DNA of 64,000 nt from Methylopila turkensis (GTDB taxonomy: Bacteria; Pseudomonadota; Alphaproteobacteria; Rhizobiales; Methylopilaceae), in the NCBI RefSeq assembly GCF_027922325.1, contig NZ_BSFL01000005.1:224946-288945 (forward strand), given 5' to 3'. This document shows positions 17,934 to 26,624 of this stretch, piece by piece. The position numbers and the translations under genes were made by a program. The notes under the pieces are model-generated. The model was not told where the DNA came from, searched no databases, and worked only from the letters and a program-made list of their open reading frames with translations. Within the stretch, counting starts at the first letter, position 1. Each line of letters begins with the position of its first letter.

Positions 17934-20900
17934 ATGGCCGCCGATCCGCCGCCGGCGCCGTTCGACGATCTGGTTTCAAAGCCTGAGGCGTCGCTTCGCG
18001 CGGCGATCGCGGCGGACGGCCTGCGTCCGGAGCAGGAGCTCGTTCCGGCGCTGTTCGATCAACTGCGCTGGACGCCGGACGAGGCGGGGCGGACCCGCGC
18101 GCTCGCGCTGCGGCTCGTGACGAGGATGCGCGCGCAAACGCCGCCCGGCGGCGTCGCCGGATTGCTGCGCGCATACGACCTGTCGACGCCGGAAGGCCTC
18201 GCGCTGATGCAACTCGCCGAGGCGCTGCTGCGCGTGCCGGACGCCCCGACCCGCGACCTGCTGATTCAGGACAAGCTCAGGGGGCGCGACTGGCGGGCGC
18301 ATCTCGGCCGCGGCCGCCCCTGGTCGGTAAACGCCGCGACGCTCGGCCTGATGACGGCGGCCGCGATTTCCGCCGCCGCCGGCTCCGGGAGGACCCCGTC
18401 CCTCATCCGCGCGGCCGCCGGGCTTGCGCGGCCGCTGATCCGCTTCGGCGTCGTCCATGCGGTCCGGCGCGTCGGCGACCATTTCGTCGCGGGACGCGCC
18501 ATCGACGAGGCGTTGGAGCGGGGACGGGCGAGCGAGGCGAAGGGGTACCTCCACTCCTACGACATGCTGGGCGAAGCCGCGATGACCGCTGAGGACGCCA
18601 CGCGCCATCTCGCGACCTACGAGACCGCCATCCACGCGATCGGCAAGGCGTCGGCGGGCCGGGGCCCCTATGCGGGCCCGGGCGTCTCGATCAAGCTGTC
18701 GGCGCTTCATCCGCGATACGAACGCGCCAAGCGCGGGCGCGTCATGGCCGAGCTGCTGCCGCGCGCGGCGAGGCTCGCCGGTCTCGCGAAAGCCTACGAC
18801 ATCGGGCTCAATGTCGACGCCGAGGAGGCCGACCGGCTGGACCTGTCGCTGGACCTGTTCGAGGCGCTGGCACTCGACCCGGCGCTCGCGGACTGGCAGG
18901 GGCTCGGCTTCGTCGTTCAGGCCTACGGCAAACGGGCCTCGCGGCTGGTCGACTGGCTGGGTGACCTCGCCGGGCGCTCGCAGCGGCGGCTGATGGTCCG
19001 GCTGGTGAAGGGCGCCTACTGGGACGCCGAAATCAAACGCGCCCAGATCGCCGGTCTGGACGGGTTCAAGGTGTTCACCCGCAAGGAGCACACGGAACTC
19101 AGCTACCTCGCCTGCGCCCGCAAGCTTCTAAGCGCGACCGAGCGGCTGTTCCCTCAGTTCGCCACCCACAACGCTCAGACGGTGGCGGCGGTGCTCGCTA
19201 TGGCCGGCCCCGGATTCCGGGACGGCGATTACGAGTTTCAGGCGCTCCACGCGATGGCCGATCCCGTCTACGCCGCGCTTTCGCAGGAGGGAGAGAAACG
19301 GCCGGTCCGCATCTATGCGCCGGTCGGCCCGCATGAGGCGCTCCTCGCCTATCTCGTTCGAAGGCTGTTGGAAAACGGCGCGAACTCGTCCTTCCTCAAC
19401 CGCGTCGCCGATGAAACGGAGACGATCGAAGGCCTCGTCGCCGATCCCGTCGCCGCGGTGTGGGCGCGCGAGCCGCTCGGAGCTCCGCACGAGCGCATCG
19501 TCGCTCCGCTCGACCTGTTTGAGCCGGAGCGGCGAAACGCCCGGGGAGTCGATCTCGTCGACGATCGCGCTCTCGATGATTTTGCGGCGGCCGCACGGAA
19601 AGGCGCCGCCGCTCCTTTGCGCGCGAAGCCAACGGGCGCAACGGAGGCGGCGACTTGCAGGCCGGTCGTGAACCCCGCGGATCGAAGGGACGTCGTGGGC
19701 TACGTGGCGGACGCGGCGCCCGCCGACATTGAGCGCGCTCTGGCGCTGGCGTCGTCGACGGGCTGGCGTCGAACGCCCGTGTCCGAGAGGGCCGCGCGCC
19801 TGCGCGCGGCCGCCGACGCGATGGAGCGCGAGCTTCCGGGGCTGGCGGGCCTGATCGTGCGGGAGGCGGGCAAGACGGTCCCGAACGCGGTCGCCGAGGT
19901 CCGCGAGGCGGTCGACTTCCTCCGTTACTACGCTGTCGAGGCCGAGCGCCGTCTTCGCGATGCGGAGCCCATCGGGGTCGGGGCCTGCGTCAGCCCGTGG
20001 AACTTTCCGCTCGCGATCTTCACCGGGCAGGTGGCGGCGGCGCTCGCCGCGGGGAACGCGGTGGTCGCGAAACCCGCGGAGGAGACGCCGCTGACCGCAG
20101 CTTGGGCCACGCGCTTGTTGCACGAGGCCGGCGTGCCCGAGGACGCGCTTCATCTCGTCACCGGGGATGGCAAGGTCGGCGCGGCGCTGGTTTCGGACGC
20201 GCGCGTGGAGGCGGTCGTGTTCACGGGCTCGATCGAGGCCGCGCGCAGCATTCAGCGCGCGCTCGTGGGGCGCCGGACGCGCGACGGCCGGCCGGCTCCG
20301 TTCATCGCCGAAACCGGCGGGCAGAACGCGATGGTCGTCGATTCGACCGCTCTGCCCGAACAGGTGGTGGCGGACGTCCTTCAGTCGGCCTTCGATTCGT
20401 CGGGACAGCGCTGTTCGGCGCTGAGGGCGCTGTTCCTGCAGGACGAGATCGCAGACCGCACACTGCGGATGCTGAAGGGCGCCTTCCAAGAACTCGAGGT
20501 GGGCCGGCCCGACAGGCTGTCGACCGACATCGGCCCGGTCATCACGCAAGAGGCGCGCGAACGGATCGAGGCGCATGTGGCGGCGATGCGGGCGCGGGGC
20601 GCGCGGATCGACCGGCTGCCTCTTCCCGCCGCAGCGAAGGACGGCCGCTTCGTCGCGCCGACGATCATCGAGATCGCGCGCCTCGCCGATCTGGAGCGCG
20701 AGGTGTTCGGACCGGTCCTGCACGTGCTGCGCTACGACGCCCGCGATCTCGACCGCGTCGTCGACGCCGTCAACGCCACCGGTTACGCGCTAACCTTCGG
20801 GCTGCACAGCCGTATCGACGAAACGGCGGCGCGGGTGGTCGAGCGGGCGGCGGCCGGCAACGTCTACGTAAACCGCAACATCGTCGGCGCCGTCGTCGGC

Positions 20901-21578
20901 TCGCAGCCTTTCGGCGGCTCGGGCCTCTCGGGAACGGGTCCCAAGGCGGGAGGCCCGCATTACCTGCGCCGGCTTTGCGCCTTCGCTTCCGATCCCGTCC
21001 CCGCCGCCTCCGCGGTCACGGGAGGAGCAGTCAACGCCTACTCGGACTGGCTCGCGATCGAGGGACTGGACCCGTCGGCGATCCTCGCTCGTGTGCGGGG
21101 GCTGGACGTCCCGATTGGAGCCATGGGCGACCTGCCGGGGCCCGTCGGCGAGTGCAATCGATACGAGATGGCGGCTTGCGGCCATGCGCTGACCCGGGCG
21201 GAAGACGAGAGCGAGCAACTCGCGCAGGTGGCGGCCGTGCTGGCCGCCGGCGGCGTCGCGATCGTGGAGGTCCGGTCACCGGCTGCGGCGCGGCTGGCGG
21301 GGCTACCGGACGGCCTCGCGCCCAGCGTGCGCATCGTCGAGGAATGGCGGAAGGCCGAGATCGCCTCGGCCCTGTTTCAGGGCAGAGATGACGCGCTGAC
21401 AAAGCTGCAGAGCGAGCTTTCCGAGCTGCCGGGCGCGGTCACGACGGTCCATGTGGCGACCGCCGGTGCGGCCGATGGGAAGCTTCGTTACGACGTGACG
21501 GCCCTGCTGCGGGAGCGTTCGGTTTCGATCAACACGGCCGCGGCCGGCGGAAACGCGGAACTTATGGCGCGAGCCTGA
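17934..21578 (+). CDS. putA: Bifunctional proline dehydrogenase / glutamate semialdehyde dehydrogenase
   Basis: Oxidises proline to glutamate in two steps. It is 1214 residues long. The FAD-dependent proline dehydrogenase domain covers about 180-480 (YLHSYDMLGEAAMTAEDA, GVSIKLSALHPRYE, VKGAYWDAEIK). The NAD-dependent aldehyde dehydrogenase domain covers about 560-1020, with catalytic Glu in AETGGQNAMVV (near 791) and Cys in SSGQRCSALRA (near 825). A C-terminal region of about 170 residues follows. There is no N-terminal ribbon-helix-helix domain, so it should not repress its own gene as E. coli PutA does. Confidence 0.96.
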   Translation: MAADPPPAPFDDLVSKPEASLRAAIAADGLRPEQELVPALFDQLRWTPDEAGRTRALALRLVTRMRAQTPPGGVAGLLRAYDLSTPEGLALMQLAEALLRVPDAPTRDLLIQDKLRGRDWRAHLGRGRPWSVNAATLGLMTAAAISAAAGSGRTPSLIRAAAGLARPLIRFGVVHAVRRVGDHFVAGRAIDEALERGRASEAKGYLHSYDMLGEAAMTAEDATRHLATYETAIHAIGKASAGRGPYAGPGVSIKLSALHPRYERAKRGRVMAELLPRAARLAGLAKAYDIGLNVDAEEADRLDLSLDLFEALALDPALADWQGLGFVVQAYGKRASRLVDWLGDLAGRSQRRLMVRLVKGAYWDAEIKRAQIAGLDGFKVFTRKEHTELSYLACARKLLSATERLFPQFATHNAQTVAAVLAMAGPGFRDGDYEFQALHAMADPVYAALSQEGEKRPVRIYAPVGPHEALLAYLVRRLLENGANSSFLNRVADETETIEGLVADPVAAVWAREPLGAPHERIVAPLDLFEPERRNARGVDLVDDRALDDFAAAARKGAAAPLRAKPTGATEAATCRPVVNPADRRDVVGYVADAAPADIERALALASSTGWRRTPVSERAARLRAAADAMERELPGLAGLIVREAGKTVPNAVAEVREAVDFLRYYAVEAERRLRDAEPIGVGACVSPWNFPLAIFTGQVAAALAAGNAVVAKPAEETPLTAAWATRLLHEAGVPEDALHLVTGDGKVGAALVSDARVEAVVFTGSIEAARSIQRALVGRRTRDGRPAPFIAETGGQNAMVVDSTALPEQVVADVLQSAFDSSGQRCSALRALFLQDEIADRTLRMLKGAFQELEVGRPDRLSTDIGPVITQEARERIEAHVAAMRARGARIDRLPLPAAAKDGRFVAPTIIEIARLADLEREVFGPVLHVLRYDARDLDRVVDAVNATGYALTFGLHSRIDETAARVVERAAAGNVYVNRNIVGAVVGSQPFGGSGLSGTGPKAGGPHYLRRLCAFASDPVPAASAVTGGAVNAYSDWLAIEGLDPSAILARVRGLDVPIGAMGDLPGPVGECNRYEMAACGHALTRAEDESEQLAQVAAVLAAGGVAIVEVRSPAAARLAGLPDGLAPSVRIVEEWRKAEIASALFQGRDDALTKLQSELSELPGAVTTVHVATAGAADGKLRYDVTALLRERSVSINTAAAGGNAELMARA

Positions 21579-21642
21579 CGCTTCGCGTGGTCGACGCGAC
21601 CGCCGGGACCCACAAGCGCCGGCCCCGACGGTTCGGTCGAAC

Positions 21643-21726
21643 TCAGCTCAGATAGCCCAGAAACCAGAGGATCAGGATGATCGGCAGCGGGATTCCGATC
21701 AGCCAGAGCAATCCGCCTTTGAACAT
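21643..21726 (-). CDS. 27-residue single-pass membrane peptide
   Basis: A very short open frame preceded by an excellent ribosome site (GGAGGACACC then ATG). The peptide starts MFKGG, followed by an almost continuous hydrophobic stretch (LLWLIGIPLPIILILWFLGY) that would form one membrane helix, and ends LS. A double-proline kink (IPLP) lies in the middle. Similar tiny proteins occur in many proteobacteria without a known role, as far as I recall. It lies between putA (convergent) and ndh (73 bases downstream of the ndh stop, same strand). Confidence 0.7.
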   Translation of the reverse strand: MFKGGLLWLIGIPLPIILILWFLGYLS

Positions 21727-21799
21727 GGTGTCCTCCTGCAGTCGCGCAGCGGAGTAACCCGCGGCGCGAACGCGAGGTTCCATCCCGGCAAGGCCTGGC

Positions 21800-23086
21800 T
21801 CAAAGCTGGTCCTTCTGGTCGGTGATCAGGCGGGCGCCGCGCTGGAAGGTGGCGAAGTCCCACGCCCACTTGAAGGCGACGGCGATGCGGTGCCGCGCTC
21901 CGATGAGGAAGTAGATGTGGGCGACGCACCACAGCAGCCAGGCCGCGAAGCCGCGCATGTTCATGAACGGCAACTGCACCACGGCGGCCTTGCGCCCGAT
22001 CGTGGCGAAGTCGCCCTGATGCTTGTAGGCGAACGGCGGCGGCGGAACGGCCTCTCGGGCCCGGCAGGCGATGACGTCCGCGACGTAGGCGCCCATCTGC
22101 TTGGCGGCGGGCGCGACGCCGGGCACGGGCTGGCCGTTTGGACGCATCACAGCGGCGGTGTCGCCGATGACGAAGATATCGGGTTGGCCGGGCACGGACA
22201 GGTCGGGGCCCACGACGACGCGGCCGGCGCGGTCGCGCTCCGCGCTGATCCACTCGCCCGCCGGCGAGGCGACGACGCCGGCCGCCCAGACGATCGTCGC
22301 GGCGTCGAGCCGGCCGCTTTCGAGGTCGACGCCGGCGGCGTCGCAGTTGGTGACGCGTGTGTTCACGCGCACGTCGACGCCCATCTTCTCGAGCGCCGTC
22401 TTGGTGTAGTTCGACAGATCCTCGGGGAAGGCTGGCAGCACGCGCGGGCCGGCCTCGATCAGGATGACCTTGGCGGTACGCGGATCGATCAGCCGGAAAT
22501 CGGCCGGCATCACCTTCTTCGCCACCTCGACGATCGCGCCCGCCAGCTCCACGCCGGTCGGTCCGGCGCCGACGATCGCGAAGGTCAGCAGCCGCTCGCG
22601 CTCGGCCGGGTCGGCGGCGAGCTCGGCGCGCTCGAAAGCCATCAGCAACCGCCGGCGGATGACGGTCGCGTCCTCGATCCGCTTCATGCCCGGCGCGACC
22701 GGGGCCCAGTCGTCGCGGCCGAAATAGGAATGTGTCGCGCCGGTCGCGAGCACCAACTCGTCGTAGGGCAGCGTGACGGTGTCCGCGACGACCTTCCGGT
22801 TCGCGACGTCGACGCTCGTGACGGCGCCGAGCAGAACGCGGGCGTTGGCCTGGTCCTTCAGCACATGGCGGATCGGCCACGCGATGTCGGCCGGCGACAG
22901 CTCGGCGGTCGCGACCTGGTACAGCAGCGGCTGGAAGCAGTGGTAGTTGTGCCGGTCGAGCACGGTCACGTCCACGTCCGCCTTGGCGAGCCCGCGGGCG
23001 ACCGTCAGGCCGCCGAAACCGGCGCCGACGATCACCACCTTGCGGCGGCGCTTCGGGGTTTCGGGAACGGGAGTCGTGTCGGTCAT
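21800..23086 (-). CDS. ndh: Type II NADH:quinone oxidoreductase
   Basis: A 428-residue non-proton-pumping NADH dehydrogenase of the inner membrane. Its two dinucleotide-binding motifs are GAGFGGLTVARGL near residue 20 (FAD) and GAGPTGVELAGAI near residue 180 (NADH). FPEDLSNYTKTALEKMGV and the hydrophobic C-terminal membrane anchor region (FAAWLLWCVAHIYFLIGA) are typical. The start ATG (MTDTTPVPET) was chosen by family length. It passes electrons to quinone, in parallel with the succinate dehydrogenase encoded later in the window. Confidence 0.93.
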   Translation of the reverse strand: MTDTTPVPETPKRRRKVVIVGAGFGGLTVARGLAKADVDVTVLDRHNYHCFQPLLYQVATAELSPADIAWPIRHVLKDQANARVLLGAVTSVDVANRKVVADTVTLPYDELVLATGATHSYFGRDDWAPVAPGMKRIEDATVIRRRLLMAFERAELAADPAERERLLTFAIVGAGPTGVELAGAIVEVAKKVMPADFRLIDPRTAKVILIEAGPRVLPAFPEDLSNYTKTALEKMGVDVRVNTRVTNCDAAGVDLESGRLDAATIVWAAGVVASPAGEWISAERDRAGRVVVGPDLSVPGQPDIFVIGDTAAVMRPNGQPVPGVAPAAKQMGAYVADVIACRAREAVPPPPFAYKHQGDFATIGRKAAVVQLPFMNMRGFAAWLLWCVAHIYFLIGARHRIAVAFKWAWDFATFQRGARLITDQKDQL

Positions 23087-23260
23087 GAGGAGCGCATCCT
23101 TTTCGACTGGTCTGGCTGCTTGTCTAGCACGCTTCCAGTTCGCGCCGGCCGTCCCGGCGCCGCGACCATGTGACGTCTCGGGGGCCGGCCGCGATTTGCA
23201 ATCGCGCTCGCCTTCCCCCATCTGTGACGCCGACAGCGCCGCCGCATCGAGGACAATCGC

Positions 23261-24169
23261 ATGACGTTCGCAGCCGGGGCTACGCCCGCCGCCGCCACTG
23301 ACGGCCTGATCGTCGCCACCACCACGCAGAGCTTCATGACCGACGTGGTGCAGGCCTCGAACGCCGTGCCGGTGCTCGTGGACTTCTGGGCGCCGTGGTG
23401 CGGGCCGTGCCGGCAGTTGACCCCCGTGCTGGAAAAGGTGGTTAAGGCCGCGCAAGGCAAGGTTAAGCTTGCGACAATGAACATCGACGAGCACCCGGCG
23501 ATCGCGGGCCAGCTCGGCATCCAGTCGATCCCGGCCGTCATCGCCTTCACCCGCGGCCAGCCGGTCGACGGCTTCATGGGCGCGCTTCCCGAAGCGCAGG
23601 TGAAGGCCTTCGTCGAGCGTCTCGTGGGCGGCGCGGTCGGCGACGAAGAGGCCGACGTGCTTGCGGAGGCCGAGGCCGCGCTCGAGGCCGGCGACTCCGC
23701 CTTCGCCGCCGAGGCCTTCGCCGCCATCCTCGCCGAGGAGCCGGACAACCTCGCGGCGCTTGCCGGCCTCGCCAAAGTCCGGCTCGCCATGGGCGATCTC
23801 GAAGGCGCCAAGGGCATGCTCGCCGCGGTCCCGCCCGCCAAGGCCTCCGATCCCGCGATCGCCGGCGTGCAGGCCCAGATCGATCTCGCCGAGAAGGCCG
23901 CCGCCGTCGGCGACCTCGCTCCGCTCGAGGCGCGGATCGCCGCCGATCCGCTCGACCACCAGGCCCGCTTCGACCTCGCGGTCGGTCTCGCCGCCGCCGG
24001 CTACCGCAAGGAGGCCGTCGCCCACCTGCTGGAGATCGTCCGCAAGGACCGCGCCTGGAACGACGACGGCGCGCGCAAGGAGCTCGTCGGGCTGTTCGAG
24101 GCCTGGGGGCCGAAGGACGAGCACACGATCGCGGGCCGAAAGCGCCTGTCGTCGCTGCTGTTCTCGTGA
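23261..24169 (+). CDS. Thioredoxin-TPR co-chaperone (CnoX/YbbN-like)
   Basis: 302 residues. A thioredoxin domain at about 20-125 has the intact active site FWAPWCGPCRQL. It is followed by TPR-like helical repeats to the C-terminus (EAEAALEAGDSAFAAEAFAAILAEEPDNLAALAGL). E. coli CnoX/YbbN lacks the redox CxxC and acts as a holdase cooperating with GroEL. The alphaproteobacterial type seen here keeps CGPC and should be redox-active. It starts a tight series with the LON-domain and Trm112-like genes. Confidence 0.92.
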   Translation: MTFAAGATPAAATDGLIVATTTQSFMTDVVQASNAVPVLVDFWAPWCGPCRQLTPVLEKVVKAAQGKVKLATMNIDEHPAIAGQLGIQSIPAVIAFTRGQPVDGFMGALPEAQVKAFVERLVGGAVGDEEADVLAEAEAALEAGDSAFAAEAFAAILAEEPDNLAALAGLAKVRLAMGDLEGAKGMLAAVPPAKASDPAIAGVQAQIDLAEKAAAVGDLAPLEARIAADPLDHQARFDLAVGLAAAGYRKEAVAHLLEIVRKDRAWNDDGARKELVGLFEAWGPKDEHTIAGRKRLSSLLFS

Positions 24170-24180
24170 CAGGTTAGGCC

Positions 24181-24852
24181 ATGGCCTCCAACGTCATCTA
24201 CCACAAGATCGACGAACTGCCGGGCGTGATCCCGGTGTTCCCCCTGCGCGCCGCGCTGCTGCTGCCGCGGGGCGAGATGCCGCTCAACGTCTTCGAGCCG
24301 CGCTACCTCGCCATGATCGAGGACGCCCTCCGCGGCGGCCGCATCATCGGGCTGATCCAGCCCGATCCCGAGGAGGCCGAGGACGCCGAGCGGCCCCTGC
24401 TGGTGCAGGTCGGCTGCGCCGGGCGGCTGACCGCCTTCGCCGAGACCGGCGACGGTCGCTACCTCGTGACCTTGACCGGGGTCGCGCGCTTCCGCCTGGC
24501 CGAAGAGCTGAAGGTCAAGACGCCCTACCGTCAGGTGCGCGCGGCGTTCGAGGAGTTTGCGATCGACCTCGCGCCGGGCGAAGGCCAGGAGGACGTCGAC
24601 CGCGAGGCGTTGCTCAAGACGCTGAAGGACTATCTGGCCGCCAACAATCTCGAGGCGGACTGGGACGGCATCCGCCGCGCCCCCAACGAGGCGCTGGTCA
24701 ACGCGCTCGCGATGATGAGCCCGTTCGGGCCGCGCGAGAAGCAGGCGCTGCTTGAAGCTTCGGATCTCAAGGCCCGCGCTGAGATCCTGGTCGCCGTGAC
24801 CGAGATGGAGCTGGCCCGTGCGCGCGGCGACGCGAGCTCGTCCCTGCAATGA
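24181..24852 (+). CDS. LON peptidase substrate-binding domain protein
   Basis: A 223-residue protein made of the Lon N-terminal (LON/PUA-like) domain only, with [31 protein letters not shown] near the start. There is no AAA or protease domain, so it is not Lon itself. The function of these stand-alone proteins is not established; protein-substrate binding is presumed. It lies 11 bases after the CnoX-like gene and overlaps the next gene by 4 bases (ATGA), so the three genes form a protein-quality-control-like operon. Confidence 0.92.
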   Translation: MASNVIYHKIDELPGVIPVFPLRAALLLPRGEMPLNVFEPRYLAMIEDALRGGRIIGLIQPDPEEAEDAERPLLVQVGCAGRLTAFAETGDGRYLVTLTGVARFRLAEELKVKTPYRQVRAAFEEFAIDLAPGEGQEDVDREALLKTLKDYLAANNLEADWDGIRRAPNEALVNALAMMSPFGPREKQALLEASDLKARAEILVAVTEMELARARGDASSSLQ

Positions 24853-25055
24853 CCGACGCGACCGAAGACGCCCGCCGCCCGAGCGGGGTCGATCCGAAGC
24901 TGCTCGAGATCCTGGTCTGCCCGCTGACCAAGGCGACCCTGACCTACGACGCCGAGCGGCAGGAGCTGATCTCGAAGCCGGCCAAGCTCGCCTATCCGAT
25001 CCGCGACGGCATCCCGATCATGCTGCCCGACGAGGCGCGCCCGATCGAGGATTGA
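24849..25055 (+). CDS. Trm112 family protein
   Basis: A 68-residue member of the Trm112/YcaR family: [17 protein letters not shown] at the start and [18 protein letters not shown] at the end. Eukaryotic Trm112 activates methyltransferases; bacterial versions are short and mostly uncharacterised. Only one cysteine of a potential zinc knuckle remains, so metal binding is doubtful. It is the last gene of the operon with the CnoX-like and LON-domain genes and is followed by a composite repeat. Confidence 0.9.
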   Translation: MTDATEDARRPSGVDPKLLEILVCPLTKATLTYDAERQELISKPAKLAYPIRDGIPIMLPDEARPIED

Positions 25056-25086
25056 CGTTCGGCGGGGACATCATGCCTGCGGCTTT

Positions 25087-25175
25087 CGTCATGGTCCGGC
25101 TTGACCGGACCATCCATGTCTGGCGTCAAGCTCGACGCCCACGATGGGTCCTCCGGTCAAGCCGGAGGACGACGA
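25087..25175. repeat. Composite REP-like repeat, complete copy
   Basis: Hairpin A is ATGGTCCGG (25091-25099) with CCGGACCAT (25105-25113). A spacer of about 34 bases separates it from hairpin B, GTCCTCCGG (25148-25156) with CCGGAGGAC (25162-25170). Outer ends are CGTC and GACGA. It lies between the convergent Trm112-like and ubiH-like genes. The same architecture recurs at 32676 and, inverted, at 46420. Confidence 0.85.
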
Positions 25176-25217
25176 GGTTCCTTCGGCGAGCCTCACTGTG
25201 AGTCAAGACCGTGGGCG

Positions 25218-26393
25218 TCAGAGCCCTGAGGCCGCCTCCACGATCCGGCGCTTGAGGCCGGGGGCGCGGTCGACCAGCCCCATCCCGACGTCGCGGGCCG
25301 CGCGGGTCGCCTCGTGTCCGAACAGGCGGTAGAGCGCATCCGTCGTGGCGGCGACGCTCGCGACGTCGAAGCGGCGCGCGCCTTCGTAGCGGGCGAGCGT
25401 CGCCGGCGAGCCGAGGTCTTCGCCCGCCCGCGCCGCCGTCGCCAGGATCGTCGTCAGGGCCATGACGTCGCGCAGGCCGATGTTGAGCCCCTGACCGGCG
25501 AGCGGATGCACCACATGGCCGGCGTCGCCGACCAGCGCCACGCGGTCGCCGACGAAGCTGCGCGCGAGCAGGAAGCGCAGGGGGAAGGCGCCGCGGGAAC
25601 CGGCGAGCCGGATCGCGCCGTAGTCCGGTCCCGCCCGGCGTTCGACCTCGCGCAGGAAGCTCGCGTCGTCTGACGCGGCCACGGTGCGCGCCGCGTCCCG
25701 GCGCTCGCTCCACACCAGCGAGGAGCGGTTTCCGCCAAGCGGCAGCATGGCGAAGGGCCCGCCGGGCAGGAAATGCTGAACCGCGACGCCGCCGTGCGGC
25801 GCGTCGTGCTCCAGCGTCGCGACGAGCGCGACGTGATCGTAGGGGAAGGCGTGGGCGGCGATGCGCGCCCGCGTCCTGACGGCCGAGGCGGCCCCGTCGG
25901 CCCCGATCAGGACGGCCGCCCGGACGGGCTCATGGCCGTCGAACGCGAGCGTCACGCCGCCCGCCGACGCCGCGTGCGCGCGCAGGGCCAGCGGCGCCAG
26001 CGCGATTCCGGCGACCTCCGCCCGGGACCGCAGCGCCGCGCGCAGCTCGGCGTCGAACGCCATATGCGCGAAGGGCTCGTCGTCGGCGCGCTCCCCGAGT
26101 TCGAGGAACGTCGGGCGGATGGCGTCGTCGAGGCGGCTGTCGGTGATGCGGAGCCCCGCGACCGGCGCGGCGGAGGCAGGCCAGGCGCCGAGCCGCTCGA
26201 ACAGGCGGCGGCCGTCGGCCGCGATCATCGAGGCGCGGCCGTCGTCCCGGACCGGGCGGTCGAGCGCGGGATCGACGACGACGACCCGCAGGCGCGGCCC
26301 CAGTTCGTCGACGAGAGCGAGCGCCAGCGCGAGGCCGGCGACGCCGGCGCCGGCGATCGCGACATCGAACGGCGGGGAGGGGCGGTTGATCAT
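25218..26393 (-). CDS. UbiH/UbiF/Coq6-type FAD-dependent hydroxylase
   Basis: A 391-residue flavoprotein monooxygenase. It has an N-terminal FAD motif (GAGVAGLALALALVDEL), a central GADGAASAVRTRARI and a C-terminal GDAGHVVHPLAGQGLNIGLRD, the hallmark of ubiquinone-ring hydroxylases. It probably hydroxylates a ubiquinone precursor at the inner membrane. Which ring position it acts on cannot be decided from sequence alone, so no specific symbol is given. It is transcribed alone. Confidence 0.9.
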   Translation of the reverse strand: MINRPSPPFDVAIAGAGVAGLALALALVDELGPRLRVVVVDPALDRPVRDDGRASMIAADGRRLFERLGAWPASAAPVAGLRITDSRLDDAIRPTFLELGERADDEPFAHMAFDAELRAALRSRAEVAGIALAPLALRAHAASAGGVTLAFDGHEPVRAAVLIGADGAASAVRTRARIAAHAFPYDHVALVATLEHDAPHGGVAVQHFLPGGPFAMLPLGGNRSSLVWSERRDAARTVAASDDASFLREVERRAGPDYGAIRLAGSRGAFPLRFLLARSFVGDRVALVGDAGHVVHPLAGQGLNIGLRDVMALTTILATAARAGEDLGSPATLARYEGARRFDVASVAATTDALYRLFGHEATRAARDVGMGLVDRAPGLKRRIVEAASGL

Positions 26394-26624
26394 TGCCTAT
26401 CTCTAGCGCGTCGTCCGGCGAAGCTGAACCGCCTTGGTGGCGGATGCAGGTCGTCCCACTCGCCGCGCCACCACCGCGCAGAAAACCCGCGCTCTGGGCT
26501 GCGGTGGAGGGAAAGGACGTGGCGATGCACACCTTTGTCCCGTCCGGTCGCGCGGCGGACCGATCTGCCGGGTTGACGCGCGGGGCGGGGCGGCGATGCT
26601 CGACCGCACGCCAAGGGAGTCCGC

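Noticed and set aside
19128..20723. A 531-codon minus-strand frame opposite putA
   Set aside because: It has antisense shadow composition, and the forward frame encodes both conserved PutA domains.
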